NCBI GenBank assembly: GCA_009784085.1
Contig: WRCJ01000085.1
Span: 1 to 5,972, forward strand
Length of the DNA stretch: 5,972 nt
Reading direction: 5' to 3'
Origin: Oscillospiraceae bacterium
GTDB lineage: Bacteria; Bacillota; Clostridia; Oscillospirales; UBA929
Numbering within the stretch: position 1 is the first letter of the stretch; every line of letters starts with the position of its first letter. Both the position numbers and the translations under genes were made by a program. The notes beneath the pieces are model-generated. The model ran no database searches. It was not told the DNA's origin and saw nothing but the letters and a program-made list of their open reading frames with translations. Shown here one piece after another: positions 4,612-5,972 of this stretch.

Positions 4612-5972
4612 GTGAAAGATATTCCGAAACTATTCGGCAGCATGGTTTTCAACGATGCCACCATGCAGGCGCGGCTTCCCCGGGAGATCTACCAAGCCGT
4701 AAAGAAAACCATGTCGCAGGGGACGCATTTGGAACATGACGTGGCCAACGTGGTGGCCAACACGATGAAAGAATGGGCGACCGAGAAGGGCGCGACCCAT
4801 TTCACGCACTGGTTCCAGCCCATGACCGGCTTCACCGCCGAAAAACATGACAGCTTTATCTCGTCCACCGGCGATGGCCGCGTCATCATGGAGTTTTCCG
4901 GCAAGGAACTCGTCCGGGGCGAGCCGGATGCCTCCAGCCTCCCCAGCGGGGGCCTGCGCGCCACCTTCGAGGCGAGGGGGTACACGGTGTGGGATATCAC
5001 ATCTTACGCCTTTATCAAGGACGGCGCCCTGTGTATCCCCACCGCGTTTTGCTCGTACAGCGGCGAGGCATTGGACAAGAAGACCCCTCTGCTGCGATCC
5101 ATGGAGGCGCTGGACCGCCAAGCGTTGCGCATCCTGCGGCTCTTCGGGAACACGGACGTCAAGCGGGTGTTTTCCATGGCGGGGCCGGAGCAGGAGTACT
5201 TTTTGGTGGACAAAGACGTGTATCAGAAACGGCCTGATCTCATCTACACCGGACGAACGCTCATCGGCGCCCGCCCGCCCAAAGGGCAGGAGCTGGACGA
5301 CCACTATTTCGGCACGCTCAAGCCGAGGGTGTCCGCCTATATGAAGGATTTGGAGGAGGAGCTCTGGAAGCTGGGCGTCCTGGCCAAAACAAAGCACAAC
5401 GAAACGGCCCCCGCCCAACATGAACTGGCGCCCATCTATGAGACGACCAGCCTGGCCACAGACCACAACCAGCTGACCATGGAATTGCTCAAAACCACGG
5501 CCCACCGCCACGGCCTGGTCTGCCTGCTCCACGAGAAGCCTTTTGCCGGCGTCAACGGCAGCGGCAAACACAACAACTGGTCCCTATGTACCGACGCAGG
5601 CGCCAATCTGCTGGAACCGGGGGAAACACCCTATGAAAACGCGCAGTTCCTGCTGTTTCTGGTGGCCGTCGTCAAGGCGGTGGACTGCTATCAGGATCTG
5701 CTCAGGGTTTCGGTGGCTAGCGCCGGGAACGATCACAGGCTGGGTTCCCACGAAGCGCCGCCCGCCATCGTGTCCATGTTCTTGGGCGACGAACTGACGG
5801 AAATCCTCGAAGCCTTGGAATCGGGCGCGGATTACCATAACAAGGAAAAATCTCAAATGGAAATCGGCGTGAACGTACTGCCCCATTTCCCCAAAGATTC
5901 CACCGACCGCAACCGCACCTCCCCCCTCGCCTTCACCGGCAACAAGTTTGAGTTGCGCATGTTGGGCGCGGC
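4612..5972 (+). CDS. glnN: Type III glutamine synthetase, N-terminal 453 residues (runs off right edge)
   Basis: ATP-dependent cytoplasmic enzyme that joins ammonia to glutamate, the main route of ammonium assimilation. The frame is open from a GTG at 4612 to the window end, about two thirds of the roughly 700-residue GSIII length. It starts KLFGSMVFNDATMQARLP, typical of the GSIII N-terminal domain. Catalytic-domain motifs follow: GPEQEYFLVD (191-200, metal-binding E193 and E195), KHNETAPAQHELAP (261-274), EKPFAGVNGSGKHNNWS (308-324), AGNDHRLGSHEAPPAIVSMFLG (371-392) and DRNRTSPLAFTGNKFE (432-447). These belong to GSIII, not to GSI (glnA) or GSII, and no lesion is seen. GSIII enzymes are large double-ring dodecamers known from Bacteroides, cyanobacteria and Clostridia. 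The gene has its own ribosome site and a candidate promoter, so it is probably transcribed separately from the SpoIID-family gene. Confidence 0.96.
   Translation, partial: MKDIPKLFGSMVFNDATMQARLPREIYQAVKKTMSQGTHLEHDVANVVANTMKEWATEKGATHFTHWFQPMTGFTAEKHDSFISSTGDGRVIMEFSGKELVRGEPDASSLPSGGLRATFEARGYTVWDITSYAFIKDGALCIPTAFCSYSGEALDKKTPLLRSMEALDRQALRILRLFGNTDVKRVFSMAGPEQEYFLVDKDVYQKRPDLIYTGRTLIGARPPKGQELDDHYFGTLKPRVSAYMKDLEEELWKLGVLAKTKHNETAPAQHELAPIYETTSLATDHNQLTMELLKTTAHRHGLVCLLHEKPFAGVNGSGKHNNWSLCTDAGANLLEPGETPYENAQFLLFLVAVVKAVDCYQDLLRVSVASAGNDHRLGSHEAPPAIVSMFLGDELTEILEALESGADYHNKEKSQMEIGVNVLPHFPKDSTDRNRTSPLAFTGNKFELRMLGA

Noticed and set aside
4630..5571. Large minus-strand open frame opposite glnN
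   Set aside because: The plus strand encodes an uninterrupted type III glutamine synthetase with all motifs. The opposite frame is compositional.

Overview
The window looks like chromosomal DNA from a GC-rich member of the Clostridia (Firmicutes). The evidence is strong AGGAGG-type ribosome binding sites, a lysine riboswitch in front of lysine/diaminopimelate genes, a SpoIID/LytB-family cell-wall protein, a type III glutamine synthetase (GlnN), and the archaeal-type Asd found in part of that phylum. I cannot name the genus from sequence alone. No phage, transposon, CRISPR or other mobile element is visible.

Left part, minus strand (1-2545): a lysine/diaminopimelate operon read right to left. 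A TTGACA-18-TAAAAT promoter leads into a lysine riboswitch (about 2490-2295), then an intrinsic terminator (2219-2197), then asd, dapA and the first 36 codons of dapB. The dapB start overlaps the dapA stop (ATGA), and dapB runs off the left edge. These three enzymes act consecutively: Asd makes aspartate semialdehyde, DapA condenses it with pyruvate, and DapB reduces the product towards meso-diaminopimelate (cell wall) and lysine. The riboswitch should shut the operon by premature termination when lysine is plentiful.

Middle (about 2546-2697): a short divergent intergenic region with two clusters of short repeats. No convincing plus-strand promoter was found there.

Right part, plus strand: a secreted SpoIID/LytB-type protein (2698-4431) with a SPOR-like segment before the catalytic core and an extra Gly/Ser-linked insert inside it. 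Next comes a 180-base gap with a candidate extended -10 promoter overlapped by a perfect inverted repeat and followed by an AACGY repeat tract. The last gene is type III glutamine synthetase (GTG start at 4612), cut by the right edge after 453 codons.

The genes are mostly housekeeping. The most informative item is the riboswitch-controlled asd-dapA-dapB operon, for which a promoter, aptamer, candidate antiterminator and terminator can all be located. I saw no evidence for a wholly new multi-gene system.
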